A stretch of 64,000 bases of DNA from Tabrizicola_A sp965284335 (lineage in GTDB: Bacteria; Pseudomonadota; Alphaproteobacteria; Rhodobacterales; Rhodobacteraceae). The stretch lies in assembly GCF_965284335.1 (NCBI RefSeq), contig NZ_OZ260076.1; one strand, 5' to 3'. Numbering within the stretch: the first letter of the stretch is position 1; every line of letters starts with the position of its first letter. The notes below the pieces were generated by a model that worked only from the letters and a program-made list of their open reading frames with translations, had not been told where the DNA came from and searched no databases. The position numbers and the translations under genes are program-made. Shown piece by piece: positions 34,740 through 44,113 of this stretch.

Positions 34740-36476
34740 TTACAGCCCGAATTCCGCGCGCACTTCGGCCTTGAGATCCTTGCGCAGGATCTTTCCGATG
34801 GGCGATTTGGGCAATTCGTCGCGGATGATGATGGATTTCGGCACTTTGTAATCGGTGAGCAAACCTTTGCAGTGGCGAATGATATCCTCGGTCGAGATAT
34901 CGCCCGCGTAATCGGGGTTCTTGACGATATAGGCCCGCACCGCCTCGCCGGTTTTGGCATCGGGAATGGGGACAACGGCGGCTTCCAGCACGGCCTCTAA
35001 CTTGGCCAGCGCGTCCTCCACCTCGTTGGGATAGACGTTAAAGCCCGACACCAGCACCAGATCTTTCTTGCGATCCACGATGCGCAAAAAGCCGTCATCG
35101 TCCATCACCGCCACGTCGCCGGTAAAAAACCACTGGTTTTGCAAGGATTTGGCCGTGTCCTCTGGGCGTTGCCAATAGCCCGCCATCACTTGCGGACCAC
35201 GCACCAAAATCTCGCCGGGGGTGCCGGGCGGAACGGGTTTGCCATCGTCATCCACTAAGACCACATCACAGCCCGGCACCGGGATGCCGATACTGCCGGG
35301 CTTGGCACGGTCATCTAGGGGGTTGAAGCTGACCAAGGGTGCGGTTTCGGTCAGCCCATAGCCTTCGGCCAAGGGCGTGCCGGTCATCGCGCACCAGCGG
35401 GTGGCGACCGCCTCATGCAGCGCGGTGCCCCCGGCGATGGCGGCGCGCAGGTGTTTGGGGGGGTAGGCTGTGAACCATTCCTCGTTCATCAACCCGTTGA
35501 ACAAGGTGTTCACCCCGGTGATCCAAGTGATCGGATAGTTTTCAATTGCGCGTTGCAGATTTTGCACGGGGCGGGGAGAGGGAACCAGAATATTGCGGGC
35601 GCCAATTTCGAAAAAAGTCAACAAATTCGCAGTGAAAGCGAAGATGTGATAAAGCGGAAGCGCCGTCAGCACACAGTCTTCACGCGCCATCAACCCGCCC
35701 GAAACCGCCTGCACCTGCGCCAGATTGGCCAGCATATTGCCATGGGTCAGCATCGCGCCCTTGGCCACGCCGGTGGTGCCGCCGGTGTATTGCAAGAGCG
35801 CCAGATCCTCGGGCTTGGTGTTGGCCCAAAGGGGGCGGACATCGGCCTTATGGGCCCGACCTTTGGCCAAAGCGGCGCGTAGGCGCAGGACTGGGACGGC
35901 CAGTTGCGGCACCGGGGGGAGGCTGCGGCTCCAGAGTTTTTGCACCCCTCGCACGATGATTTCGGGCAGTTTTGGGAAAAACTCGGGCACCCCGGCCAAG
36001 ACCACATGTTGTATGCCGGTTTGGGGCACCACCTCGGCCAGCTTATCGGCGAACATATCGACGATCACCAAAACCTTGGCGCCAGAGTCGTTGAATTGAT
36101 GGATCATTTCCGAGGGCGTATACATCGGATTGGTGTTGACCAGCACACAACCTGCCTTGAACACGCCAAAGGCCACCACTGGATATGGTAGGCCATTGGG
36201 CAGTTGCACGGCCACCCGATCCCCCGGTTTCAGGCCGCAATCGTGGTGCAGATAGGCGGCGAAGGCGTCGGACATCTCGGCGATCTGGGCATAGCTGAGA
36301 CTGCCGTTCATCCCATTGGCCACCACGCAGGTAAAGGCGCGCGAGCTTTTGTGGGTCTGGCAGGCACGGTCGACCAGATGAGCAAGGCTTTGGTCGCTAA
36401 GTGGCGGCAATTCTTGTGGAATTTTCGCACCATAAGATGCCAGCCACGGACGTGGCGGGGTATACCCGTCGGTCAT
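34740..36476 (-). CDS. Long-chain-type fatty acyl-CoA ligase (AMP-forming)
   Basis: 578-residue adenylate-forming enzyme. P-loop YTGGTTGVAKGAM near residue 230, GYGLTETAPLVSFNP near 365, GDVAVMDDDGFLRIVDRKKD near 455 and the catalytic Lys region PKSPIGKILRKDLK near 560. It most resembles FadD-type ligases; substrate length cannot be told. ATG at 36476 follows GGGGAGG. Operon with the BASS transporter downstream. Confidence 0.88.
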   Translation of the reverse strand: MTDGYTPPRPWLASYGAKIPQELPPLSDQSLAHLVDRACQTHKSSRAFTCVVANGMNGSLSYAQIAEMSDAFAAYLHHDCGLKPGDRVAVQLPNGLPYPVVAFGVFKAGCVLVNTNPMYTPSEMIHQFNDSGAKVLVIVDMFADKLAEVVPQTGIQHVVLAGVPEFFPKLPEIIVRGVQKLWSRSLPPVPQLAVPVLRLRAALAKGRAHKADVRPLWANTKPEDLALLQYTGGTTGVAKGAMLTHGNMLANLAQVQAVSGGLMAREDCVLTALPLYHIFAFTANLLTFFEIGARNILVPSPRPVQNLQRAIENYPITWITGVNTLFNGLMNEEWFTAYPPKHLRAAIAGGTALHEAVATRWCAMTGTPLAEGYGLTETAPLVSFNPLDDRAKPGSIGIPVPGCDVVLVDDDGKPVPPGTPGEILVRGPQVMAGYWQRPEDTAKSLQNQWFFTGDVAVMDDDGFLRIVDRKKDLVLVSGFNVYPNEVEDALAKLEAVLEAAVVPIPDAKTGEAVRAYIVKNPDYAGDISTEDIIRHCKGLLTDYKVPKSIIIRDELPKSPIGKILRKDLKAEVRAEFGL

Positions 36477-36885
36477 GTATCCTCCCCTGCGCCTTATCTG
36501 GCGCTTTTCCCTTGGGCAAAGGCTATCCAATGCCGGGGGCTTTGGAAACAAGTTTGACAAAGCCCCCGAAAGCGCTGTCGCAACGTCACAGCTTTGGATT
36601 TGGGCGTCGGGTTTGTGTCGGGTTTGCGTCGGGCATCCGTATGGCTTGCGTCGGGACAGGCGGGGGGCGGGCATTTGGCCGCGACTCAGGCCCGGACCGC
36701 GAAAGCTGAGGCGGATCAGGGACCGGGTGGCGCGATTGCGGGGCGCCCATTTTGCGCGCAACTCCACCCACAAACGGCGCTTTCTTGGGCAAGCCCCCCC
36801 GAAGCCGCCCCAAAGCCCTATGCCAAGCCTTCTGCCTGCGCGGAGGTGGTGAATTCTGATCCTTAGAAGATTTGGGGGGGCGCAG
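36477..36885. other. Intergenic region between the acyl-CoA ligase and ureD
   Basis: 409 bp between divergent genes, so promoters for both are expected. Near 36604-36655 lies an imperfect 11-bp tandem repeat of the form GCGTCGGGTTT, about three copies plus a partial one. Several open frames cross the region on both strands, but none has a convincing start or protein-like composition. No obvious NtrC-type or other operator recognised. Confidence 0.5.
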
Positions 36886-37782
36886 ATGATCTTGGGCGTG
36901 GTTGACCATCAGGGGGCAAAGCCCGCCGCGTTGCAGCGCGCGCAGGGCCGGGCCTTGGTGTCGGTTGGCCTGTCGCGTGGGCAAAGCCGGTTGGTCGATC
37001 TGGCGCAGGCCGGATCGGCGCGCGTGATGCTGCCGCGCAGCCTTGGCCCCCGGCCCGAGGCGGTGTTTTTGAACACCGCGGGCGGGCTGACTTCGGGCGA
37101 CCGTTTGGGTTTTGCGATGTCGGTCGGGGCTGGGGCGGCGCTGACGGCCACCACCCAAACCGCCGAGCGCGCCTATCTGGCGGTGGATGGCCCGGCGCGG
37201 CTGACCATTCGAGCCGAAGTGGCGGCGGGGGCCACGCTGGACTGGTTGCCGCAGGAAACCATCCTGTTTCAAGGTTCGGATCTGTCGCGCGAGACGCAGA
37301 TTGATCTTGGCCCCGGTGCAAGCTGTTTGCTGGTCGAGATTGTCACGCTGGGTCGGCGGGCGATGGGCGAGGTGGTGACCAAGGCGCAGCTGACGGACCG
37401 CCGCACTGTCACGGCCCAAGGCCAACCCTTGCACATCGAGGCGCTGCGGCTGACGCCAGAGAGCTTGCGCGATGCCGGCTCGCCAGCCGTTTTGGGCAGC
37501 AACAGTGGTTTGGCGGGCGGTGGTTTGGCAGGCGGTGGTTTGGCGCATGTGTTTGCCAGCCTTGGCCTCTGCGGTGCAGGCGCCGAGGCGGCGGTCGAGG
37601 CCTTGCGCGCCCTGCCCCGGCCCGAGGGTGTGCGGGCGGCGGTTTCGGGTTGGAATGGGCGCTGCCTGTTGCGCGCCACGGGGACCGATCTTTGGCCGCT
37701 GAAGCTTTATCTTGGGCGGGTGATGGCCCGCCTGACCGACCGGCCCCTGCCAAGGGTCTGGCAGATGCAGGGAGTTGCCTGA
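36886..37782 (+). CDS. ureD: Urease accessory protein UreD
   Basis: 298-residue accessory protein that assembles with UreF and UreG on the urease apoenzyme for Ni insertion. NTAGGLTSGDRL near residue 62 and WLPQETILFQGSDLSRETQIDL near 125 are family signatures. An in-frame tandem repeat (GLAGGG twice, about residues 207-219) lies in a loop before the C-terminal part and is unusual. First gene of the operon; its stop shares a base with the ureA ATG. Confidence 0.95.
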   Translation: MILGVVDHQGAKPAALQRAQGRALVSVGLSRGQSRLVDLAQAGSARVMLPRSLGPRPEAVFLNTAGGLTSGDRLGFAMSVGAGAALTATTQTAERAYLAVDGPARLTIRAEVAAGATLDWLPQETILFQGSDLSRETQIDLGPGASCLLVEIVTLGRRAMGEVVTKAQLTDRRTVTAQGQPLHIEALRLTPESLRDAGSPAVLGSNSGLAGGGLAGGGLAHVFASLGLCGAGAEAAVEALRALPRPEGVRAAVSGWNGRCLLRATGTDLWPLKLYLGRVMARLTDRPLPRVWQMQGVA

Positions 37783-38084
37783 TGAACCTAAGCCCGCGCG
37801 AAAAGGACAAGCTGTTGGTCAGCCTTGCCGCCATGGTGGCGCGTGGCCGTCTGGCGCGGGGGGTCAAGTTGAACCACCCCGAGGCGATTGCGCTGATCAC
37901 CGATTTCGTCGTCGAGGGCGCGCGTGAGGGGCGGTCGGTGTCGGATCTGATGCAGGCGGGCGGCCATGTCATTCGCCGCGAGGACTGCATGGAGGGGGTG
38001 GCTGAGATGATCCCTGCCGTGCAGGTCGAGGCGACCTTTCCCGACGGCACCAAGCTGGTCACCGTTCACCATCCCATTCGCTGA
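37782..38084 (+). CDS. ureA: Urease subunit gamma
   Basis: 100-residue gamma subunit of the (UreABC)3 enzyme. MNLSPREKDKLLVSLAAMVARGRLARGVKLNHPEA and HPI at the C-terminus are typical, as is the length. Start is the ATG at 37782 overlapping the ureD stop. Confidence 0.97.
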   Translation: MNLSPREKDKLLVSLAAMVARGRLARGVKLNHPEAIALITDFVVEGAREGRSVSDLMQAGGHVIRREDCMEGVAEMIPAVQVEATFPDGTKLVTVHHPIR

Positions 38085-38096
38085 AAGGCTATTCCC

Positions 38097-38288
38097 ATGA
38101 CCCCATTCAAAACATCGACTGTTGCCCTGCTGGCCGCGCTGATCCCCGGTGTGGCGCTGGCCCATCCCGGTGATCACCGCTTTGCCGATCTGATGCATCT
38201 GATCCGCGAGCCGGATCATCTGGCGATGATCGGGATCGCTGTGGCGGCGGTTGTCTATGGCGTGGTCAAGCTGCGGGCGCGGCGATGA
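38097..38288 (+). CDS. Small His-rich membrane protein within the urease operon (63 aa)
   Basis: 63 residues: a hydrophobic, signal-like N-terminus ending ALA, then HPGDHRFADLMHLIREPDHLAM with four His, then a second hydrophobic helix and a basic tail. The His-rich middle resembles the HupE/UreJ Ni/Co permease motif but is far too short to be a full permease. It is in-line between ureA and ureB, overlapping the ureB ATG by 4 bp (ATGA). Likely linked to Ni handling or membrane association; function unknown. Confidence 0.7.
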   Translation: MTPFKTSTVALLAALIPGVALAHPGDHRFADLMHLIREPDHLAMIGIAVAAVVYGVVKLRARR

Positions 38289-38590
38289 TTCCGGGGGAAA
38301 TTCTGCCCGCGACGGGCGAGATCGAGATTAACCAAGGCGCGCCGGTCACCACGCTGATGGTGGCCAATACCGGCGACCGTCCGGTGCAGGTGGGCAGCCA
38401 TTACCACTTTGCCGAGGCCAATGCGGGCCTGATGTTTGATCGCGCCGCCGCGCGGGGCCAAAGGCTGGACATTCCCGCAGGCACAGCCGTGCGGTTTGAA
38501 CCCGGTCAATCGCGCGAGGTGCATCTGGTGCCTTATGGCGGGGCGCGGCGGGTCTTTGGGTTCAACTCTGCCGTGATGGGGGATTTGTGA
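38285..38590 (+). CDS. ureB: Urease subunit beta
   Basis: 101 residues starting MIPGEILPATGEIEINQGAP, with RPVQVGSHYHFAEAN near residue 36 and RRVFGFNSAVMGDL at the end, all standard for UreB. Coupled to the upstream small gene by an ATGA overlap. Confidence 0.97.
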   Translation: MIPGEILPATGEIEINQGAPVTTLMVANTGDRPVQVGSHYHFAEANAGLMFDRAAARGQRLDIPAGTAVRFEPGQSREVHLVPYGGARRVFGFNSAVMGDL

Positions 38591-38591
38591 C

Positions 38592-40301
38592 ATGGCCAGC
38601 CGTATTGCGCGCCCCGATTACGCCGCCATGTATGGCCCCACCACGGGCGACCGGGTGCGGCTGGGCGATACCGACATCATCATCGAGGTGGAGCGCGATC
38701 TGACCACCTATGGCGAGGAGGTGAAGTTCGGCGGCGGCAAGGTCATTCGCGATGGCATGGGGCAAAGCCAGATCAGCCGTGCCGGGGGGGCGGTGGATAC
38801 CGTCATCACCAATGCGCTGATCTTGGATCATACAGGCATCTATAAGGCCGATGTCGGGCTGCGCGGCGGGCTTATTCATGCCATTGGCAAGGCGGGCAAT
38901 CCCGATACGCAAAGCGGGGTGGATATCATCATCGGCCCCGGCACCGAGGTGATTGCGGGGGAAGGCAAGATCCTGACCGCCGGGGGCTTTGACGCCCATA
39001 TCCATTTCATCGCGCCCGGTCAGATTGACGATGCGCTGCATTCGGGGATCACCACCATGCTGGGCGGTGGCACTGGCCCGGCCCATGGCACACTTGCCAC
39101 CACCTGCACGCCGGGGCCGTGGCATATCGCGCGGATGTTGCAGGCGCTGGATGGGTTTCCGATCAACTTTGGCCTTTCGGGGAAGGGCAATGCCAGCCAG
39201 CCTGCGGCTTTGGAGGAGATGGTCAAGGCAGGCGCTTGTGCGCTGAAGCTGCATGAGGATTGGGGCACGCCGCCTGCGGCGATTGATTGCTGCCTAAGCG
39301 TCGCGGATGCGATGGATGTGCAGGTGATGATCCACACCGATACGCTGAATGAAAGCGGCTTTGTGGAGAACACGCTGGCGGCCATCGGGGGGCGGACGAT
39401 CCATGCCTTTCACACCGAGGGCGCGGGCGGCGGGCATGCGCCGGATATTATGAAGGTGGTGAGCCATCCGAATGTCATCCCCAGCTCGACCAATCCGACG
39501 ATGCCTTACACGGTGAACACGATCGAAGAGCATCTGGATATGCTGATGGTCTGCCACCACCTTGACCGCGCCATCCCCGAGGATGTGGCCTTTGCCGAAA
39601 GCCGCATCCGGCGCGAGACGATTGCGGCCGAGGATATCTTGCACGACATCGGGGCGTTTTCGATCATCTCGTCGGACAGTCAGGCGATGGGGCGGGTGGG
39701 CGAGGTGATCACCCGCACATGGCAGACTGCCCATAAGATGAAGCAGCAGCGCGGGCGGCTGGAGGGCGAGCAGGGCGATAACGACAATCTGCGCGCCCGG
39801 CGCTATGTGGCGAAATACACCATCAACCCCGCCATCGCCCATGGGTTAAGCCGCCAGATCGGCAGCGTCGAGGTGGGCAAGCGGGCCGATCTGGTCTTGT
39901 GGTGGCCCGCGTTTTTCGGGGCAAAGCCGGAGATGGTGCTGGTGGGGGGCAGCATTGTCTGCGCGCAGATGGGCGATACCAATGCCTCGATCCCCACGCC
40001 GCAGCCGGTGTATTCGCGCCACATGTTTGGGGCCTTTGGGCGCGCGGTGGATCACGGCTCGGTGCTTTTTGTGTCGGGGGCCGCCGCGGCGGGGGATTTG
40101 CGCGCCGATCTGGGGCTGCGCAAGGCGCTGGTGGCGGTGGAAAACACCCGCCGCATCGGCAAGGCCGATATGGTTTTGAACAATGCCATGCCCAAGATCG
40201 AGGTGCATCCCGAAACCTATGAGGTGCGCGCCGATGGGGTCTTGTTAACCTGCGAGCCCGCCACAGTGCTTCCGCTGGCGCAACGCTATTTTCTCTATTG
40301 A
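38592..40301 (+). CDS. ureC: Urease subunit alpha
   Basis: 569-residue catalytic subunit. All active-site residues are present: H136 and H138 (DAHIHF), the carbamylated K219 (ALKLHED), H248 (MIHTD), H274 (AFHTEG) and D362 (SSDSQAM); the mobile flap carries C321 and H322/H323. Normal length. It hydrolyses urea to ammonia and carbamate. Starts 1 bp after the ureB stop. Confidence 0.98.
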   Translation: MASRIARPDYAAMYGPTTGDRVRLGDTDIIIEVERDLTTYGEEVKFGGGKVIRDGMGQSQISRAGGAVDTVITNALILDHTGIYKADVGLRGGLIHAIGKAGNPDTQSGVDIIIGPGTEVIAGEGKILTAGGFDAHIHFIAPGQIDDALHSGITTMLGGGTGPAHGTLATTCTPGPWHIARMLQALDGFPINFGLSGKGNASQPAALEEMVKAGACALKLHEDWGTPPAAIDCCLSVADAMDVQVMIHTDTLNESGFVENTLAAIGGRTIHAFHTEGAGGGHAPDIMKVVSHPNVIPSSTNPTMPYTVNTIEEHLDMLMVCHHLDRAIPEDVAFAESRIRRETIAAEDILHDIGAFSIISSDSQAMGRVGEVITRTWQTAHKMKQQRGRLEGEQGDNDNLRARRYVAKYTINPAIAHGLSRQIGSVEVGKRADLVLWWPAFFGAKPEMVLVGGSIVCAQMGDTNASIPTPQPVYSRHMFGAFGRAVDHGSVLFVSGAAAAGDLRADLGLRKALVAVENTRRIGKADMVLNNAMPKIEVHPETYEVRADGVLLTCEPATVLPLAQRYFLY

Positions 40302-40309
40302 GGCTGCCG

Positions 40310-40801
40310 ATGTTTCCGCTTCCTGCCCGCACGCTTTTGCGCCTTGGCCAGTGGCAAGGCCCCGCCGCCGCCCGCGCGGTGCTAAGTTATGACGACCGTT
40401 TCTTGCGCCGCAAACGCATTGCGCTGGAGGGGGGCGCGACGGTGCTGGTCGATTTGGCCGAGACCGTCAGCCTTGAGGCGGGCGATGCCTTGCGCTGTGA
40501 GGATGGCCGCCTGATCGAGATCGTCGCCGCCGAAGAGCCGGTAGTGGAGGTGCGCGGCCCTGCCCTTGCGCGGCTGGCATGGCACATCGGCAACCGGCAC
40601 ACGCCGTGCCAGATTGGCACGGATCGGCTGGTCATTCGCCGCGATCATGTGTTGGAGGCAATGTTGCAGGGGTTGGGTGCGACGCTGACCCCGGTCATCG
40701 CGCCGTTTCGTCCCGAAGGTGGGGCCTATGGCCATGGGCGCACGCTGGGCCATGACCACGGCCCGCATGGGTTTCCGGCCATGGTCCACAGCCATGGCTA
40801 G
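40310..40801 (+). CDS. ureE: Urease accessory protein UreE
   Basis: 163-residue Ni metallochaperone. RHTPCQIGTDRLVIRRDHVLEAML near residue 100 is the conserved Ni-site block, and the C-terminus is His-rich (HGRTLGHDHGPHGF and HSHG). The ATG at 40310 with GAGG upstream is preferred to a TTG at 40298. Its 3' end overlaps ureF by 8 bp. Confidence 0.93.
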   Translation: MFPLPARTLLRLGQWQGPAAARAVLSYDDRFLRRKRIALEGGATVLVDLAETVSLEAGDALRCEDGRLIEIVAAEEPVVEVRGPALARLAWHIGNRHTPCQIGTDRLVIRRDHVLEAMLQGLGATLTPVIAPFRPEGGAYGHGRTLGHDHGPHGFPAMVHSHG

Positions 40802-41420
40802 CGCGGATCGGCTGCGGCTGACGCAAATCCTGTCGCCTGCCTTTCCGATTGGGGCCTTTGCCCATAGTCAGGGGTTGGAATGGGCAATTGCCATGGGCGA
40901 GGTGACCAATGGCACGGCGCTGCACCACTGGATTGCGGCGGTGTTGCGCCATGGTTCGGGGCGGCAGGATGCGGTGTTTGTCGCGCTGGCGCGGCGTCCG
41001 GGGGCCGATTTTGAGGCTTTGGCGGCAGTTTACGCGGCCTATCTGCCCTCGGCCGCGCGCGCATTGGAGGCGGAAGAGTTGGGCCGGGGCTTTTGCGCTA
41101 TGACCGATCCGGCGGCGATGCATCTGCCCTATGCCTTGGCGGTGGGGCGCGAAACCGCGGGTCTGGACGTGGCCGAGCCCGAGATTCTGGCGCTGTTCTT
41201 GCAATCCCTTGCGGCGCAATTGGTGTCGGTTGCGGTGCGGTTCATGCCGATGGGCCAAGGGGAAGGCCAGCGTATTTTGGCCGCACTTGCCCCCCTGATC
41301 GCCGAGATCGCAAGCGATTGCAGCGGGGCTGGGGTTGAGGATCTTTGGGCCTTTACCCCCGGAGCCGATTTGGCCGCGATGGCGCATGAAACCATGGAAA
41401 CAAGGATTTTTCGTACATGA
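40794..41420 (+). CDS. ureF: Urease accessory protein UreF
   Basis: 208-residue helical accessory protein. SPAFPIGAFAHSQGLEWAI near residue 15 is the UreF signature. It acts with UreD and UreG to gate Ni insertion. The ATG at 40794 overlaps ureE, and the 3' end overlaps ureG by 4 bp. Confidence 0.95.
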   Translation: MASADRLRLTQILSPAFPIGAFAHSQGLEWAIAMGEVTNGTALHHWIAAVLRHGSGRQDAVFVALARRPGADFEALAAVYAAYLPSAARALEAEELGRGFCAMTDPAAMHLPYALAVGRETAGLDVAEPEILALFLQSLAAQLVSVAVRFMPMGQGEGQRILAALAPLIAEIASDCSGAGVEDLWAFTPGADLAAMAHETMETRIFRT

Positions 41421-42052
41421 CAGCCTCTCCTCATGGTCCGTTGCGGGTGGGTATTGGTGGCCCGGTGGGGGCGGGCAAGACCACGCTGACCGCCGCCTTG
41501 GCCCGTGCGCTGGCCCCACATCTTTCCATGGCGGTGGTCACCAATGACATTTACACCCGCGAGGATGCCGAGTTCTTGATGCGCGCCCAAGTGCTGCCCG
41601 CTGACCGCATCCGGGGCGTAGAAACCGGGGGCTGTCCGCATACCGCCATTCGCGAGGATGCTTCGATCAATCTGGCGGCGATTGCCGATCTGACGCGGGC
41701 GCATCCCGATCTGGCGCTGATCCTGATCGAAAGCGGCGGGGACAATCTGGCCGCCACATTCAGCCCGGAATTGGCGGATGTGACGATCTATGTGATCGAC
41801 ACCGCCGCAGGCCAAGATATTCCGCGCAAGAAAGGCCCCGGTCTGACGCGGTCTGATCTTTTGGTGATCAACAAGGTGGATCTGGCCCCGCATGTGGGGG
41901 TGGACCCGGTGTTGCTGCGCCAAGACGCCGCCAGCGCGCGGGGCGCGCGGCCCTTTGTGATGGCCAGCATCGGCCATGGGCAGGGGGTGGCCGAGATCAT
42001 CGGCCATGTGGCCCGGATGGGCGGGCTGGATCTGCCGCCGGATGTGGTCTGA
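41417..42052 (+). CDS. ureG: Urease accessory GTPase UreG
   Basis: 211-residue SIMIBI-class GTPase that drives Ni delivery. P-loop GGPVGAGKTTL (about 14-24), the metal motif ETGGCPH (C-P-H at about 74-76), ESGGDNLAATFSPELAD and the NKVD base motif are all present. Last gene of the urease operon. Confidence 0.97.
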   Translation: MTASPHGPLRVGIGGPVGAGKTTLTAALARALAPHLSMAVVTNDIYTREDAEFLMRAQVLPADRIRGVETGGCPHTAIREDASINLAAIADLTRAHPDLALILIESGGDNLAATFSPELADVTIYVIDTAAGQDIPRKKGPGLTRSDLLVINKVDLAPHVGVDPVLLRQDAASARGARPFVMASIGHGQGVAEIIGHVARMGGLDLPPDVV

Positions 42053-42085
42053 GTTTAGGCCGGGCTTTGGGGTTTCGATCCGGGG

Positions 42086-43099
42086 TTAGTCCGGATGGCG
42101 CATGAGGTCGCCATAGGCCGCCTCGGCGGCGGCGAGGGCGCCTTCAAGAAAGCCACCATCCTCGGGCGCATTTTCGGTGCCGCAAAAGACCAGCCTGCGG
42201 CGGGGCGGCAGGGCGCGATAGGTTGGGTGATCGGGTGGTGGGATCAGATCGGCGGCGGTGGCGGTGAGGGGGTCTGTGCTCCAATCCTTGATGATCACAT
42301 CGGTGGGTTGGGCGGCGGCGGGGCCGAACAGCCGCGCCAATTGGGCGATGGCCGCTGCGCGAAAGCCGGGATCACGGGCCGCCCCGACGCGGGCAAAGCC
42401 AAAAAGCGCGCCGGTTGGTCCCTTGCCGGGTGAGGCGTCGTGGAGTTCGGCCAAAGGCCCCAGATGCGAGATGGCATCGCCGTTCAGCCCCATCTCGCGC
42501 CAAAAGGGGGTGGGATAGGTGGCGATCAGCTTGGCATGGCCCGCCATCCATGTCGGCGCATCGGGCACGGCCAGCCCCAAGCCTGCGGCCAGACGGGGCG
42601 GCAGTGCCAAGACCACGCGGGCGGCGTGAACGTCGCCCTGATTGGTGAAAAGGGTGACGCCATCGGCCGTTTCGATCACGCGCTGGACATGGCAGCCAAG
42701 AGTGAGGGCATCGGCCATCTCGGCGCCCAAGGCCTCTGTCACCGCCGAAAGCCCGCCCAGAACCCGCAAAGCGCCGCCCATGGTGGCAAAGTTCAAATCG
42801 CGGCGGATGGTGCCGGAGGCATCCTCGAACACCAGCCGACCTGTGGCGTGTTGGGCAAAGCTGTGCAGGCCCAACTGATCAAGAAGCGCCAGCATGCGGC
42901 GGTTGTGCGGCCAGATCCATGCCGGGCCAAGGTCATGCCCGTGATGCGACAGCACCCGACCGCCGACCCTGTCGCGCGCCTCAAGAAGCCGCACCTTGCG
43001 CCCGGCGGCCCTGAGCGCCTTGGCCAACGCAAGACCGCTGAGGCCCGCGCCGATGATGCAAATCTCGGTCTCGGGACGGGGGTCAATGGTCTGGGTCAT
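42086..43099 (-). CDS. Flavin monoamine oxidase-like FAD oxidoreductase
   Basis: 337-residue FAD amine-oxidase fold protein, short for the family. IIGAGLSGLALAKALRAAGRKV near residue 16 binds FAD, and ARDRVGGR near 42 is the amine-oxidase motif; FCGTENAPEDGGFLEGALAAAE near the C-terminus contacts the flavin. Substrate unknown. ATG at 43099 follows GAGG; the ATG at 43135 has no RBS. It lies downstream of the LysR gene at 43141-44079 and may be co-transcribed with it. Confidence 0.75.
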   Translation of the reverse strand: MTQTIDPRPETEICIIGAGLSGLALAKALRAAGRKVRLLEARDRVGGRVLSHHGHDLGPAWIWPHNRRMLALLDQLGLHSFAQHATGRLVFEDASGTIRRDLNFATMGGALRVLGGLSAVTEALGAEMADALTLGCHVQRVIETADGVTLFTNQGDVHAARVVLALPPRLAAGLGLAVPDAPTWMAGHAKLIATYPTPFWREMGLNGDAISHLGPLAELHDASPGKGPTGALFGFARVGAARDPGFRAAAIAQLARLFGPAAAQPTDVIIKDWSTDPLTATAADLIPPPDHPTYRALPPRRRLVFCGTENAPEDGGFLEGALAAAEAAYGDLMRHPD

Positions 43100-43140
43100 G
43101 CCAGCCTCGTATTGGGTGGTTTTGGTTTGGGACATGCGTT

Positions 43141-44079
43141 TTAGGGGGCGGGAGTAGGCGGCGGGTTGACCAGTCGTTCGATGATCCAGTCAAGGAAGAC
43201 TTGCGTGGCGGCGGGCATGTCGCGGCCAATGGGGGTGATGATGTGATATTGCTCGTTCGGGGTGACGCTGTCGGTGCCAAGCCGCACCAAGCGCCCTTGG
43301 TGCAGCATGTCTTCCAAAAGCACCTCCCAGCCCATGGTGACGCCCTCGCCGTTCAAGGCGGCCTGCACGGTGTCGGAATAATGGTTGAAGCGCAGGCGGC
43401 TGAGGTCGGAAGCGCGGGCAAGGGCCGGGCCAAGCCGCAGCGCCTTGGCCCATTGACGCCATGGCATCCAGGCGGGGTTGATGATGTCAGAGGCGATCAA
43501 GGGCATCTGCAGCAGATCGACCTGCGGTGCCTCAAGGCCAAGACGCGCCAAAAGCGCGGGGCTGGCCACGGGAAAGGCCCGTTCGGCGCGGCTGGCATGG
43601 CTGATGGCATCTTCAAAGGGGGCAGAGCCAAAGCGGATCGCCACATCAAGCCGCGCCGGGCGCAGATCCATCGGGGTATCATCTGCGACCAGACGCAGGC
43701 GAATATGGGGAAAACGTGCCCGAAAATCGGGCAGTCTTGGCATAAGCCAGAACTGATTGAAGGCCAAGGTCACGCCGATGGCCACGGTGTCGGGAACCTC
43801 GGGCTGGCGCAGGGTTTCGATCATCTCGGCCATGCGCGAAAAGGCCCCGCCCACCGTAGAGGCCAGCGCCAGACCCGCCGGTGTCAGCGTCACCCGGCGA
43901 TGGGCGCGAATAAAGAGCGGTTTGTTCAGATCTTTCTCAAGTGCTTTGATTTGTTGGCTTACGGCGGCTTGGGTCACGCCAAGCTCGGCCGCGGCCAAGG
44001 TAAAGCTGCCCAAGCGGGCGGCGCTTTCGAAGGTGGACAAGAGGTTCAGCGTGGGCAGGCTGCGGCGCAGCGAGGTCAT
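43141..44079 (-). CDS. LysR family transcriptional regulator (GcvA-like)
   Basis: 312-residue LysR protein. Winged helix about 8-68: LNLLSTFESAARLGSFTLAAAELGVTQAAVSQQIKALEKDL. Effector domain shows the GcvA-type PRLPDFRARFPHIRLRLVADD and SPALLARLG. Divergent from the Rieske oxygenase gene; a T-N11-A palindrome lies 35 bp before its ATG, which fits autoregulation and control of gbcAB. ATG at 44079 gives the standard N-terminus. Confidence 0.9.
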   Translation of the reverse strand: MTSLRRSLPTLNLLSTFESAARLGSFTLAAAELGVTQAAVSQQIKALEKDLNKPLFIRAHRRVTLTPAGLALASTVGGAFSRMAEMIETLRQPEVPDTVAIGVTLAFNQFWLMPRLPDFRARFPHIRLRLVADDTPMDLRPARLDVAIRFGSAPFEDAISHASRAERAFPVASPALLARLGLEAPQVDLLQMPLIASDIINPAWMPWRQWAKALRLGPALARASDLSRLRFNHYSDTVQAALNGEGVTMGWEVLLEDMLHQGRLVRLGTDSVTPNEQYHIITPIGRDMPAATQVFLDWIIERLVNPPPTPAP

Positions 44080-44113
44080 GGCGGGATGCCTTTGGCAAGG
44101 GCGGTTGCATTGC

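Noticed and set aside
36604..36655. GCGTCGGGTTT tandem repeats considered as iterons
   Set aside because: Only about three imperfect copies, no replication gene nearby; likely simple sequence drift in a promoter gap.
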